DNA from: Methylobacterium soli
GTDB lineage: Bacteria; Pseudomonadota; Alphaproteobacteria; Rhizobiales; Beijerinckiaceae
Reading direction: 5' to 3'
DNA: 64,000 nucleotides
Assembly (NCBI RefSeq): GCF_008806385.1
Contig: NZ_VZZK01000031.1
Coordinates: 1 to 64,000 of the forward strand
Numbering within the stretch: the stretch's first letter is position 1; each line of letters begins with the position of its first letter. Shown here one piece after another: positions 17,401 through 26,596 of the stretch. The notes under the pieces were generated by a model. That model ran no database searches. It was not told the origin of the DNA and saw only the letters and a list, made by a program, of their open reading frames with translations. The position numbers and the translations under genes are program-made.

Positions 17401-18860
17401 TCGATACGCCCCTCTGGACCCCCGACGCCCTCGAAGCCGCGACCGGCGGGCGCCTGCACGGCGCGCCGCGCGCGATCACCGGCGCCTCGATCGACACGCG
17501 CACGCTTCAGCCCGGCGATCTGTTCTTCGCCATCGCGGGCGAGACCCGCGATGGCCACGACTTCGTGCCCGCAGCGCTCGCGCGCGGCGCCGGAGCCGCC
17601 GTGGTGGCCCAGGCCCGCGCGGCGGATTTCGCGGGAACCGGCCCCGTCCTGGCCGTTCCCGGCGCGAGCGACGATCCGGTCCTCGACGCCATGCGGCGCG
17701 TCGGGCTCGCAGCCCGAGCCCGGACCGGCGCGGCGATCGTCGCGGTGACGGGCTCCGTGGGCAAGACCGGCACCAAGGAGGCTCTGCGCCACGTCCTCGC
17801 GGCGCAGGGGCCGACGCACGCCTCGGTCGCGTCCTACAACAACCATTGGGGCGTGCCCCTGACGCTGGCCCGCATGCCGGCCGCGAGCCGGTTCGGCGTA
17901 TTCGAGATCGGCATGAACCACGCCGCCGAGATCCTGCCGCTGACCGCCATGGTGCGGCCCGACGTGGCGCTCGTGACCACGATCGAGCCGGTCCATATCG
18001 AGCATTTCCGCTCCCTCTCGGCCATTGCCGACGCCAAGGGCGAGATCTTCTCCGGGTTGAAGCCCGGCGGCGTCGCCGTGATCAACCGCGACAATCCGAA
18101 CTATCCGCGCCTCCTCGCGCATGCTCAGGCCTCCCGGGCCGGGCGCGTCATCACCTTCGGGGAACATCCGGACGCCGATGTGCGCGCGAATCGGATCGTG
18201 CTGCGTCCCGACCTCTCGGTGATCGACGCCAGCGTGATGGGCATCCCGGTCACCTACCAACTCGGCACGCCGGGCCGGCACGTCGCCATGAATTCCCTCG
18301 GCGTGATGGCGGTCGTCCACGCCCTCGGGGCGGATTTGGCCCGCGCCTCCCTGTCGCTCGCGGCCCTCAAGCCTCCGGTCGGGCGCGGCGAGCGCACCGT
18401 GCTGGCGATCAGGGACGGCGAGGCCTGCCTCGTCGACGAGAGCTACAACGCCAACCCGGCCTCGATCCGCGCGGCCCTCGCGACGCTCGCCGGTATCGAG
18501 ACCGGCCCGCGTGGGCGCCGCATCGCCGTTCTGGGGGACATGCTGGAACTCGGCGAGGCGGCCGAGCGCCACCATCGCGAGCTCGCCGAGCCGATTGCGG
18601 CGAACGGCATCGACCTCGTCTTCACGGCGGGTGCGTTGATGCGCCACCTGTTCGAGGCGCTGCCCCTGAGCTGCCGCGGCGTCAGCGCCGCGACGGCGGC
18701 GGAGCTCGCCGATTCGTTGATCGCGACCCTGCGCCCGGGCGACGCCGTGATGGTCAAGGGCTCGAACAGCATCCGCATGGGGCGGATTGTCGAAGCCCTC
18801 AAAGCCCGCTACGCGAACGACCCAACGCAACGCGAGGCGGCCCTGTCGGCTGCTCCGTGA
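17397..18860 (+). CDS. murF: UDP-MurNAc-tripeptide:D-Ala-D-Ala ligase
   Basis: Cytoplasmic Mur ligase that completes the UDP-MurNAc-pentapeptide; 487 residues. It has the N-terminal substrate domain with SIDTRTLQPGDLFFAI, the ATP loop VTGSVGKTGTKE, the central EIGMNHAAEI segment and the C-terminal domain with DESYNANPASIRAAL, all characteristic of MurF. The ATG overlaps the murE stop. About 106 bases separate it from mraY. Confidence 0.95.
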   Translation: MIDTPLWTPDALEAATGGRLHGAPRAITGASIDTRTLQPGDLFFAIAGETRDGHDFVPAALARGAGAAVVAQARAADFAGTGPVLAVPGASDDPVLDAMRRVGLAARARTGAAIVAVTGSVGKTGTKEALRHVLAAQGPTHASVASYNNHWGVPLTLARMPAASRFGVFEIGMNHAAEILPLTAMVRPDVALVTTIEPVHIEHFRSLSAIADAKGEIFSGLKPGGVAVINRDNPNYPRLLAHAQASRAGRVITFGEHPDADVRANRIVLRPDLSVIDASVMGIPVTYQLGTPGRHVAMNSLGVMAVVHALGADLARASLSLAALKPPVGRGERTVLAIRDGEACLVDESYNANPASIRAALATLAGIETGPRGRRIAVLGDMLELGEAAERHHRELAEPIAANGIDLVFTAGALMRHLFEALPLSCRGVSAATAAELADSLIATLRPGDAVMVKGSNSIRMGRIVEALKARYANDPTQREAALSAAP

Positions 18861-18966
18861 CGAGCTTTCGCGGCGCGCATGGTCGCGGCGCGAACGGACC
18901 GAAGGCGTACCGCGCCCTTCGCAACCCGAACTCCTGATTTCACATCACGCTGCGGTCGAGCCCCGG

Positions 18967-20052
18967 ATGCTGTACCTCCTGTCGGACCTGAGCGGCTCGC
19001 TCTCGGCCCTCAACGTCTTCCGCTACATCACCTTTCGCACGGGTGGGGCGCTGTTCACGGCGGGCCTGTTCGTGTTCTGGTTCGGGCCGCTGATCATCTC
19101 GCTCCTGCGCCTGCGCCAGGGCAAGGGCCAGCCGATCCGCGAGGACGGGCCGCAGACCCACCTGCTCACGAAGCGCGGCACGCCGACCATGGGCGGCCTG
19201 ATGATCCTGGCCGGCGCGATCGTGGCGATCCTGCTCTGGGCGAACCCGCGCAATCACTACGTCTGGATCACCCTGACGGTGACGCTGGGCTTCGGCGCGA
19301 TCGGCTTCTACGACGATTACCTCAAGGTGACGAAGCAGTCCCACAAGGGCTTCTCGGGCAAGTTCCGGCTGGCGCTGGAGGGGCTGATCGCGATCGCGGC
19401 CTGCACCATGATCGCGGTCTACTCGCCCGCCTCCCTGCAGAACCAGCTCGCCTTCCCGGTCTTCAAGGACGCGCTGCTGAACCTCGGCTGGTTCTACGTG
19501 CTGTTCGGTGGCTTCGTGATCGTCGGCGCGGGCAATTCCGTGAACATGACCGACGGCCTCGATGGGCTCGCCATCGTGCCGGTGATGATCGCCTGCGGCA
19601 CCTTCGGGGTCATCGCCTACCTGGTCGGCAACTCGTTCACGGCGAGCTACCTCCAGGTCAATTACGTGCGCGACACCGGCGAGCTCGCCGTCGTCTGCGG
19701 CGCCGTGATCGGAGCGGGCCTCGGCTTCCTCTGGTTCAACGCGCCGCCCGCGCAGATTTTCATGGGCGATACCGGCTCGCTCGCGCTCGGCGGCCTCCTC
19801 GGCGTCATCGCGGTGGCGACGAAGCACGAGATCGTGCTGGCCATCGTCGGCGGCCTGTTCGTGCTGGAGATGATGTCGGTGATCATCCAGGTCGCCTCCT
19901 TCAAGCTGACGGGCAAGCGCGTCTTCCGGATGGCGCCGATTCACCACCACTTCGAGCAGAAGGGCTGGAAGGAGCCGCAGGTCGTGATCCGCTTCTGGAT
20001 CATCGCCGTGATCCTGGCGCTCGCCGGGCTGGCGACGCTCAAGCTGCGCTGA
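18967..20052 (+). CDS. mraY: Phospho-MurNAc-pentapeptide translocase
   Basis: Polytopic inner-membrane enzyme that transfers phospho-MurNAc-pentapeptide to undecaprenyl phosphate, forming lipid I; 361 residues with about ten membrane segments. The start at 18967 gives MLYLLSDLSG followed by FNVFRYITFR-like sequence, the normal N terminus. Catalytic signatures are present: GTPTMGGLMI, GFYDDYLKV (Asp pair), NMTDGLDGLA, and the C-terminal MAPIHHHFEQKGW. A spacer containing a palindromic repeat separates it from murD. Confidence 0.95.
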   Translation: MLYLLSDLSGSLSALNVFRYITFRTGGALFTAGLFVFWFGPLIISLLRLRQGKGQPIREDGPQTHLLTKRGTPTMGGLMILAGAIVAILLWANPRNHYVWITLTVTLGFGAIGFYDDYLKVTKQSHKGFSGKFRLALEGLIAIAACTMIAVYSPASLQNQLAFPVFKDALLNLGWFYVLFGGFVIVGAGNSVNMTDGLDGLAIVPVMIACGTFGVIAYLVGNSFTASYLQVNYVRDTGELAVVCGAVIGAGLGFLWFNAPPAQIFMGDTGSLALGGLLGVIAVATKHEIVLAIVGGLFVLEMMSVIIQVASFKLTGKRVFRMAPIHHHFEQKGWKEPQVVIRFWIIAVILALAGLATLKLR

Positions 20053-20079
20053 GGCGGCGCCTCGATCTCCGATCCCCCT

Positions 20080-20185
20080 CATCCCGAGAGCCCGGCCCGA
20101 AGCGGACGTCTCGACCGCGCCCCGGATTCCGCCGGGACACCCGGAGGCTTCCTTCGCGGTCCGCTGACCCGGTCGGCTCGGGATG
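20080..20185. repeat. Degenerate intergenic palindromic repeat between mraY and murD
   Basis: CATCCCGAG at 20080-20088 is the exact inverse of CTCGGGATG at 20177-20185, enclosing about 88 bases with further short inverted pairs. The opening CTCATCCCGAGAGCCCG resembles dispersed intergenic palindromes that I recall from Rhizobiales genomes. It occupies most of a 183-base spacer in an operon where other junctions overlap or are tight. Whether it is a member of a dispersed family needs a genome search. Confidence 0.4.
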
Positions 20186-20235
20186 CGGTAGAGGGACGGG
20201 AAGACCTCGAAGCTCCTGGCAATTCCGAGACGCTG

Positions 20236-21597
20236 ATGATTCCTGTCACCACCTTTGCCGGCCGATCCGTCGCCCTGTTCGGTCTGGGGGGCTCGGGTCT
20301 CGCCACCGCGCTCAGCCTGAAGGCGGGCGGTGCGACCGTCATTGCCTGCGACGACAATCCCGACAGCATGGCCCGGGCGGCCGCCCAGGGCATCCACACC
20401 GCGGACCTGCGCGAGGCCGACTGGTCGACCTTCGCCGCGCTCGTTCTGGCGCCCGGCGTGCCGCTGACCCACCCCGTTCCGCACTGGACGGTGGAGCGGG
20501 CGAAGGCGGCCGGCCTCGAGATCATCGGCGACATCGAGCTGTTCTGCCGCGAGCGGGAGACGAGCGCGCCCGACGCCCCCTTCGTCGCCATCACGGGCAC
20601 CAACGGCAAGTCGACCACCACGGCCCTGATCGCCCATATCCTGGGGCAGGCCGGCCGCGACGTGCAGATGGGCGGCAATATCGGCACCGCGATCCTCTCG
20701 CTGGAGCCACCGAGCGCCGCGCGCGTGCACGTGATCGAGTTGTCCTCGTTCCAGATCGACCTGACGCCCTCGCTCAAGCCGAGCGTCGGCGTCCTCCTCA
20801 ACATCACGCCGGATCACCTCGACCGGCACGGGGCGATGGAGAATTACGCGGGCATCAAGGAGCGCCTGATCCGGGGCTCGGACCTCGCCGTGATCGGTAT
20901 CGACGACGGCTTCAGCCGCGCCATCGCCGAGCGCCGCGAGGGGGCGAGCCTGCGCATCCATGTGGGGACCGGCGCCGGCCCCGCCGGCGGCCTCGTCGTG
21001 CGGGATACGGGCATCTTCGACGATGCCGGCACGCAGGTCGCCGACATCTCCGGCATCGGCTCGCTGCGGGGAGCCCATAATGGGCAGAACGCGGCGGTCG
21101 CGGTCGCGGTGAGCCGGGCGCTCGGCGTCGCGGACGCGGCGATCCAGGCGGGCCTGCGCTCCTTCCCGGGCCTGCCCCACCGGATGGAGGAGGTCGGACG
21201 GCGCGGCCGCGTGCTCTTCGTCAACGATTCGAAGGCGACGAACGCCGACTCGACCGAGAAGGCCCTCACCGCCTTCCGCGACATCCACTGGATCCTCGGC
21301 GGCAAGGCCAAGGAGGGCGGCATCTTCCCCCTCGTGCCGTTCTTCGACCGGATCGCGCATGCCTACCTGATCGGCGCGGCCTCGGATGCCTTCGCGGCGA
21401 CGCTCCAGGGCGCCGTGCCGTTCACCCGCTGCGAGACGCTCGACGTCGCGACCCGCGCCGCCGCGGAAGGGGCCGCCGCCGCGGGCGCCCCGGAGCCCGT
21501 CGTGTTGCTCTCGCCGGCCTGCGCCTCCTACGATCAGTTCCGGAGCTTCGAGGACCGGGGCAACCAGTTTCGCGAGCTGGTGCGGGCGCTGCCCTGA
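20236..21597 (+). CDS. murD: UDP-MurNAc-L-alanine:D-glutamate ligase
   Basis: Cytoplasmic Mur ligase that adds D-glutamate to UDP-MurNAc-L-Ala; 453 residues. An N-terminal Rossmann-like substrate domain (VALFGLGGSGLATAL), the ATP loop TGTNGKSTTTAL, the NITPDHLDRH motif and a C-terminal domain with VNDSKATNADS and LSPACASYDQF are all typical of MurD. The ATG at 20236 starts directly at the domain. Upstream lies a palindromic spacer, so this gene is not translationally coupled to mraY. Confidence 0.95.
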   Translation: MIPVTTFAGRSVALFGLGGSGLATALSLKAGGATVIACDDNPDSMARAAAQGIHTADLREADWSTFAALVLAPGVPLTHPVPHWTVERAKAAGLEIIGDIELFCRERETSAPDAPFVAITGTNGKSTTTALIAHILGQAGRDVQMGGNIGTAILSLEPPSAARVHVIELSSFQIDLTPSLKPSVGVLLNITPDHLDRHGAMENYAGIKERLIRGSDLAVIGIDDGFSRAIAERREGASLRIHVGTGAGPAGGLVVRDTGIFDDAGTQVADISGIGSLRGAHNGQNAAVAVAVSRALGVADAAIQAGLRSFPGLPHRMEEVGRRGRVLFVNDSKATNADSTEKALTAFRDIHWILGGKAKEGGIFPLVPFFDRIAHAYLIGAASDAFAATLQGAVPFTRCETLDVATRAAAEGAAAAGAPEPVVLLSPACASYDQFRSFEDRGNQFRELVRALP

Positions 21598-21720
21598 GGA
21601 CGACGAGCCCGCGCAGAATCCGATAACCATAAGAAACCATTTACCATTCCGTCACAGGATCGCGCCCGGCCGTGGACCGCTCGGCCCGAGCGGTCCGTGT
21701 CACGGAGCACGCGTAATTCC
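21598..21720 (+). promoter_or_regulatory. A+T-rich murD-ftsW spacer, possible internal promoter
   Basis: Within an otherwise very GC-rich operon, 21621-21650 is strikingly A+T-rich and carries three ACCAT units (21626, 21636, 21643) plus a GAATC methylation site at 21616-21620. This could be an internal promoter or regulator site for ftsW and downstream genes. I cannot assign core promoter elements. Confidence 0.3.
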
Positions 21721-22887
21721 ATGATGTCCCGCGCGGAACGCACGCCCCTCACGGATTGGTGGTGGACGGTCGATCGCGGCCTGCTGGCGGCGCTCGGCGC
21801 CCTGATGGTGGCCGGCCTCGTCTTCCTGATGGGCGGCGGCCCGCCGGTGGCCGAGCGCATCGGCCTGCCGACCTTCTACTTCCTGAACCGGCAGGCTCTC
21901 TATCTCGCGCCGACGATCCTGCTGATCGTTGCGGTCTCCTTCCTGAGCCTGCGCCATATCCGGCGCCTCGCGCTCGGCACCTGGATCACCGGCGTGGCGC
22001 TCTGCATCCTGGCCGGCAAATTCGGTCCCGAGATCAAGGGCGCGCATCGCTGGATCCAATTCGGCTCGTTCGGCTTGCAGCCCTCGGAATTCGTGAAGCC
22101 CGCCTTCGTGGTGGTGGCCGCCTGGGCTTTCTCGGAAGGCGCGCAACGGCGTGACATGCCGGGCGGCTTCCTGGCGATCCTGCTCTTGCCCATCACCATC
22201 GTACCGCTGATCCTGCAGCCCGATTTCGGGCAGACCATGCTGATCACCATCGTCTGGTGCGCGCTGTTCTTCGTGGCCGGGCTGCATTGGTTCTGGGTGG
22301 CGGGCCTCGGTGCGCTCGGCCTCGTCGGGGTGTTTGCCGCCTACACCTTCCTGCACCACGTCCGCGAGCGCATCACGCGCTTCCTCGACCGTGATTCGGG
22401 TGACAGTTTCCAGGAGTTCTGGTCGCGCGAATCCTTCCGCTCGGGCAGCTGGTTCGGCACCGGCCCGGGCGAGGGGGTGGCCAAGCGCCACCTGCCCGAC
22501 GCACATACGGACTTCATCTTCTCCGTCACCGGTGAGGAGTTCGGCGTGATCGTCTGCCTCTGCCTCGTTGCCCTGTTCGTCTACATCGTGATGCGCGGTC
22601 TCAAGCTCGCGCGCCGCACCGACGACACCTTCTCGCGGCTGGCGATCACGGGACTCACCACCCTGTTCGGCCTGCAGGCCTGCATCAACATGGCGGTGAA
22701 CACCCAGCTGATGCCCGCCAAGGGCATGACGCTGCCCTTCGTCTCCTACGGCGGCTCCTCGCTGATCTCCCTGGCGCTGGGCATGGGCTTCCTGATCGCG
22801 CTGACCCGCAAGCGGCCTCGCGTCACCATGCTCAGCCAGAAGCCGCCCGGGACCGCGCCCGCCACTGTCGCCGGAGTGATGCGGTGA
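21721..22887 (+). CDS. ftsW: Septal peptidoglycan glycosyltransferase FtsW
   Basis: SEDS-family inner-membrane protein that polymerises septal glycan strands from lipid II with FtsI; 388 residues and about ten membrane segments. Family landmarks include the KGAHRWIQFG loop, QPSEFVKPAF, LILQPDFGQTML, the periplasmic catalytic Asp loop, and GMTLPFVSYGGSSLI near the C terminus. The start is placed at ATG 21721 (the next codon is also ATG). An in-frame codon at 21697 would add eight residues. It overlaps murG by four bases (GTGA). Confidence 0.93.
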   Translation: MMSRAERTPLTDWWWTVDRGLLAALGALMVAGLVFLMGGGPPVAERIGLPTFYFLNRQALYLAPTILLIVAVSFLSLRHIRRLALGTWITGVALCILAGKFGPEIKGAHRWIQFGSFGLQPSEFVKPAFVVVAAWAFSEGAQRRDMPGGFLAILLLPITIVPLILQPDFGQTMLITIVWCALFFVAGLHWFWVAGLGALGLVGVFAAYTFLHHVRERITRFLDRDSGDSFQEFWSRESFRSGSWFGTGPGEGVAKRHLPDAHTDFIFSVTGEEFGVIVCLCLVALFVYIVMRGLKLARRTDDTFSRLAITGLTTLFGLQACINMAVNTQLMPAKGMTLPFVSYGGSSLISLALGMGFLIALTRKRPRVTMLSQKPPGTAPATVAGVMR

Positions 22888-23993
22888 CGGTGTTCCAGGC
22901 CACCATCCTCCTCTGTGCCGGCGGCACCGGGGGGCATCTCTTCCCGGCCGAGAGCCTCGCCCACGCGCTGCGCGCCCGCGGCGTGCGGGTGGTGCTCGCC
23001 ACCGATGCGCGGGTCGATTCGATCGCCGGCGGGTTCCCGGCCTCCGAGATCGTCACCATCGCGTCGGCGACGCCGTCCGGCCGCTCGCCCCTGAAGCGCG
23101 CGGGCGCGATCCTGACCCTCGGGCGCGGCTTCGGCGCGGCGGCACGCGAGATCCGGCGCATCAACCCGGCCGCCATCGTGGGCTTCGGCGGCTACCCGAC
23201 CGTGCCGCCGGTGCTCGCCGGCCAGATCCTGCGCGTGCCCACGATCCTGCACGAGCAGAACGCCGTGATGGGCCGGGCGAACGCCTTCCTGGCGCGGGGC
23301 GCTCGCACCATCGCGACGGGCTTCGCGGCCGTGCGCGGCGTGCCCGACAAGGCCAAGGCGCCCCGAATTCACACCGGCAACCCCTTGCGCCCCGCGGTGC
23401 TCGAGGCGGCGAAGACGCCCTATCCCCTGCTCGGTTCCGAGGACGACCTGCATCTCCTCGTCTTCGGCGGCAGCCAGGGCGCGCGGGTGATGGGCGAGGT
23501 GGTGCCCAAGGCGATCGCGCAATTGCCGGCCGATATCCGGGCGCGGCTGAACCTCGTGCAGCAGGCCCGCCCCGAGGATCTCACCGCGGTCCAGAACGAT
23601 TACCTCGCCATGGGCCTGCGCAGCATCGAGGCGGCCCCCTTCTTCCGCGACCTGCCGGGCCGCATGGCGCGCAGCCATCTGGTGGTTTCGCGCTCGGGCG
23701 CCTCGACGGTCTCGGAGCTCGCGGCCATCGGCCGGCCCGCGATCCTAGTGCCGCTTCCCGGGGCCCTCGATCAGGACCAGGCCGCCAACGCCGCGACGCT
23801 CGCCGGCATCGGCGCCGCGCTCAGCCTGCCCCAGTCGAGCTTCACGCCGGACCGCCTCACCTCCGAGCTCGTCGATCTCTTCGGAAATCCGGAAAAATTG
23901 ACCGGCGCCGCATCAGCGGCCAAAAGCGCGGGCATTCACGACGCCGCCGAGCGGCTTGCCACCGTCGTCATCGAGACGGCAGCCCGCATCTGA
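22884..23993 (+). CDS. murG: UDP-GlcNAc:lipid I N-acetylglucosaminyltransferase
   Basis: Peripheral inner-membrane glycosyltransferase that makes lipid II from lipid I and UDP-GlcNAc; 369 residues. It has two Rossmann-type halves: an N-terminal glycine loop (CAGGTGGHLFPAESLA) and the GGYPTVPPVLAG segment, then in the C-terminal half FGGSQGARV and the donor-site SRSGASTVSELAAIGRPAIL. The GTG start overlaps the ftsW stop. Confidence 0.95.
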   Translation: MTVFQATILLCAGGTGGHLFPAESLAHALRARGVRVVLATDARVDSIAGGFPASEIVTIASATPSGRSPLKRAGAILTLGRGFGAAAREIRRINPAAIVGFGGYPTVPPVLAGQILRVPTILHEQNAVMGRANAFLARGARTIATGFAAVRGVPDKAKAPRIHTGNPLRPAVLEAAKTPYPLLGSEDDLHLLVFGGSQGARVMGEVVPKAIAQLPADIRARLNLVQQARPEDLTAVQNDYLAMGLRSIEAAPFFRDLPGRMARSHLVVSRSGASTVSELAAIGRPAILVPLPGALDQDQAANAATLAGIGAALSLPQSSFTPDRLTSELVDLFGNPEKLTGAASAAKSAGIHDAAERLATVVIETAARI

Positions 23994-24066
23994 TTGTTTC
24001 CGGGATCTCGCCCCCGCGGCGCCCGGCAAGGCGCGCCGCGCCTTCCAAGACGGAACGGTTCTTCCC

Positions 24067-25473
24067 ATGAAGCTGCCCGACAAGCTCGGACCCATCCACT
24101 TCATCGGCATCGGCGGCATCGGCATGTCCGGCATCGCCGAGGTGATGCACAACCTCGGCTACACGGTGCAGGGGTCGGACGCGAACGACAACGCCAATGT
24201 CCGGCGTCTCACCGAGAAGGGCATGAGGACCTTCGTCGGCCACGCGGCCGAGAATGTCGAGGAGGCCGCCCTCGTGGTGGTCTCCACCGCGATCCGCCGG
24301 GACAACCCCGAGCTCGCGGCGGCCCGCGAGCGCCGGCTGCCGGTGGTGCGCCGGGCCGAGATGCTGGCCGAGCTGATGCGGTTCAAGTCCTGCGTCGCCA
24401 TCGCGGGCACGCATGGCAAGACCACGACGACCTCCCTGGTGGCGACGCTGCTCGACGCCGGCAACCTCGACCCTACCGTGATCAACGGCGGCATCATCAA
24501 TGCCTACGGCACCAATGCCCGCATGGGCGAGGGCGAGTGGATGGTGGTGGAGGCCGACGAATCGGACGGCACCTTCCTCAAGCTCCCGGCCGATGTCGCC
24601 ATCGTCACCAATATCGATCCGGAGCATCTCGACCATTTCGGCTCGTTCGAGGCCGTGAAGGACGCCTTCCGGCGCTTCATCGACAACATCCCGTTCTACG
24701 GCTTCGCCGTGATGTGCATCGACCACCCGATTGTGCAGGACCTCGTCGGCCATATCGAGGACCGGCGCATCATCACCTACGGCGAGAACCCGCAGGCCGA
24801 TGTCCGCCTGATCGACGTTGACCTGAAGGGCGGCCAGAGCCGCTTCCGGGTGATGATCCGCGACCGGCGCCCCGGCTTCCGCATGGAGATGGAGGACCTC
24901 GTCCTGCCCATGCCCGGCAAGCACAACGCCCTGAACGCCACCGCGGCGCTCGCCGTCGCGCACGAGCTCGGCGTCTCGTCGGACGCGATCCGCAAGGCGC
25001 TCGCGGGCTTTGGCGGCGTCAAGCGCCGCTTCACCCGCACGGGGGAATGGAACGGCGCCACGATCTTCGACGATTACGGGCATCATCCGGTGGAGATCAA
25101 GGCGGTGCTCAAGGCGGCCCGCGCATCGACGGACGGCAATGTCGTGGCGATCGTGCAGCCGCACCGCTACTCCCGCCTGCAATCGCTGTTCGATGATTTC
25201 TGCACCTGCTTCAACGACGCCGACACGGTGATCGTCGCCCCCGTCTACGCGGCGGGCGAGCAGCCGATCGAGGGCATCGACCGAGACAGCCTGGTGGCGG
25301 GCCTCAAGTCCCGCGGCCATCGCAACGCCATCGCGCTCGAGCGCTCGGAGGACCTCGCCGGCATCGTGGGCGGCCTCGCCCAGGCCGGCGACTACGTCGT
25401 CTGCCTCGGCGCCGGCAACATCACCCAGTGGGCCTACGCCCTTCCGGGCGAACTCGCGACGCTGAAGGGATGA
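24067..25473 (+). CDS. murC: UDP-N-acetylmuramate:L-alanine ligase
   Basis: Cytoplasmic Mur ligase that adds the first L-alanine to UDP-MurNAc; 468 residues. The N terminus IHFIGIGGIGMSGIAEVM is diagnostic. The ATP loop is AGTHGKTTTTSL, with EADESDGTF and NIDPEHLDHFGSF next, and the C-terminal domain has DDYGHHPVEI. The ATG at 24067 is chosen because an in-frame start at 23956 lies inside murG. It overlaps murB by four bases (ATGA). Confidence 0.95.
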   Translation: MKLPDKLGPIHFIGIGGIGMSGIAEVMHNLGYTVQGSDANDNANVRRLTEKGMRTFVGHAAENVEEAALVVVSTAIRRDNPELAAARERRLPVVRRAEMLAELMRFKSCVAIAGTHGKTTTTSLVATLLDAGNLDPTVINGGIINAYGTNARMGEGEWMVVEADESDGTFLKLPADVAIVTNIDPEHLDHFGSFEAVKDAFRRFIDNIPFYGFAVMCIDHPIVQDLVGHIEDRRIITYGENPQADVRLIDVDLKGGQSRFRVMIRDRRPGFRMEMEDLVLPMPGKHNALNATAALAVAHELGVSSDAIRKALAGFGGVKRRFTRTGEWNGATIFDDYGHHPVEIKAVLKAARASTDGNVVAIVQPHRYSRLQSLFDDFCTCFNDADTVIVAPVYAAGEQPIEGIDRDSLVAGLKSRGHRNAIALERSEDLAGIVGGLAQAGDYVVCLGAGNITQWAYALPGELATLKG

Positions 25474-26393
25474 GCGCCTTCGCGGACATTACTCCGGCCC
25501 TGCGGGGCGCCATCCCGAACCTGCGCGGCCGCCTTCTCGCGAATCAGCCGCTCTCGGATCTCACCTGGTTCCGCGTCGGCGGCCCGGCGCAGGTCCTGTT
25601 CACGCCGGCCGACGAGGCGGATCTCGCCGCGCTCCTCGCTGGACTCGATCCGGAGATCCCCGTCACGGTCATCGGCCTCGGCTCGAACCTGATCGTGCGC
25701 GACGGCGGCGTGCCGGGCGTGGTGATCCGGCTCGGCGGCAGGGCCTTCGGATCGGTCGAGATCGACGGGGACACCCTGCGCGCCGGGACCGCGGTGCCGG
25801 ACATGCGCCTCGCCAAGGCCGCCGCCGAGGCCGGCCTCGACGGGCTCGCCTTCTTCCGCGGCATTCCGGGCTCCGTCGGGGGGGCGCTCCGCATGAATGC
25901 CGGCGCGCATGGGGGCGAGACCACCGACGTGCTGGTGGAGGCGCGGGGCGTCGACCGCAGCGGTCGGCTCCGCAGCTTCACCCACGCGGAGATGGGCTTC
26001 CGCTACCGGCATTCCTCGGCCCCCGACGACGTGATCTTCACCTCCGCCCTGTTCCGGGGCCGCCCCGGCGACCGCGCGGCGATCGAGGCCGAGATGGACC
26101 GGGTCACGGCGGCGCGCGAGGCCGCCCAACCGATTCGCGAGCGCACCGGCGGCTCGACCTTCAAGAACCCGGACGGCGGCAAGGCTTGGCAGCTCGTCGA
26201 CGCGGCCGGCTGCCGCGGCCTGACCCTGGGGGGCGCCCAGGTCTCCGAGATGCATTGCAACTTCCTGATCAACCAGGGCGGTGCCACCGCGGCGGATATC
26301 GAGGGCCTCGGCGAGGAGGTGCGCCGCCGCGTGCGCGAGACCTCGGGGGTCACGCTGCACTGGGAGATCAAGCGAATCGGGATCGCTGCCTGA
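25470..26393 (+). CDS. murB: UDP-N-acetylenolpyruvoylglucosamine reductase
   Basis: Cytoplasmic FAD enzyme that reduces enolpyruvyl-UDP-GlcNAc to UDP-MurNAc; 307 residues. The FAD domain carries GLGSNLIVRDGGVPG and FRGIPGSVGGALRMNAGAHG. The C-terminal substrate domain has GGSTFKNPDGGKAWQLVDAAG, with the catalytic Ser, and the late Glu in HWEIKRIG. It is of the shorter type without the extra Tyr loop of the E. coli enzyme. The 203-base spacer after it contains a palindromic repeat and breaks coupling to ddl. Confidence 0.94.
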   Translation: MSAFADITPALRGAIPNLRGRLLANQPLSDLTWFRVGGPAQVLFTPADEADLAALLAGLDPEIPVTVIGLGSNLIVRDGGVPGVVIRLGGRAFGSVEIDGDTLRAGTAVPDMRLAKAAAEAGLDGLAFFRGIPGSVGGALRMNAGAHGGETTDVLVEARGVDRSGRLRSFTHAEMGFRYRHSSAPDDVIFTSALFRGRPGDRAAIEAEMDRVTAAREAAQPIRERTGGSTFKNPDGGKAWQLVDAAGCRGLTLGGAQVSEMHCNFLINQGGATAADIEGLGEEVRRRVRETSGVTLHWEIKRIGIAA

Positions 26394-26419
26394 CAGGAGA
26401 TCGACAACCGGGCGCGATT

Positions 26420-26532
26420 CCCCCTTGCTGAGAGGGGGCAGGGATCGAAGAGCCCGCGTGGGGGTGTTCCAGCAGGCACCGCCGCGATCCTCCCGGCACC
26501 ACGCCGCGCTCCGGCTCCTGCCTGCAAGGGGG
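26420..26532. repeat. Palindromic intergenic element between murB and ddl
   Basis: CCCCCTTGC at 26420-26428 is the exact inverse of GCAAGGGGG at 26524-26532. A nested hairpin CCCCCT / AGGGGG spans 26420-26438. The composition (runs of C and G, GGGGGTGTT) differs from the flanking genes and looks like the dispersed REP-type elements of Rhizobiales. It fills the murB-ddl spacer. Confidence 0.45.
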
Positions 26533-26596
26533 CGGAGCGTTCCGTCGCGGCCGGTCGTCAAGCCATCCGAACCACCTCCAACCCACGAGCCCGCCC

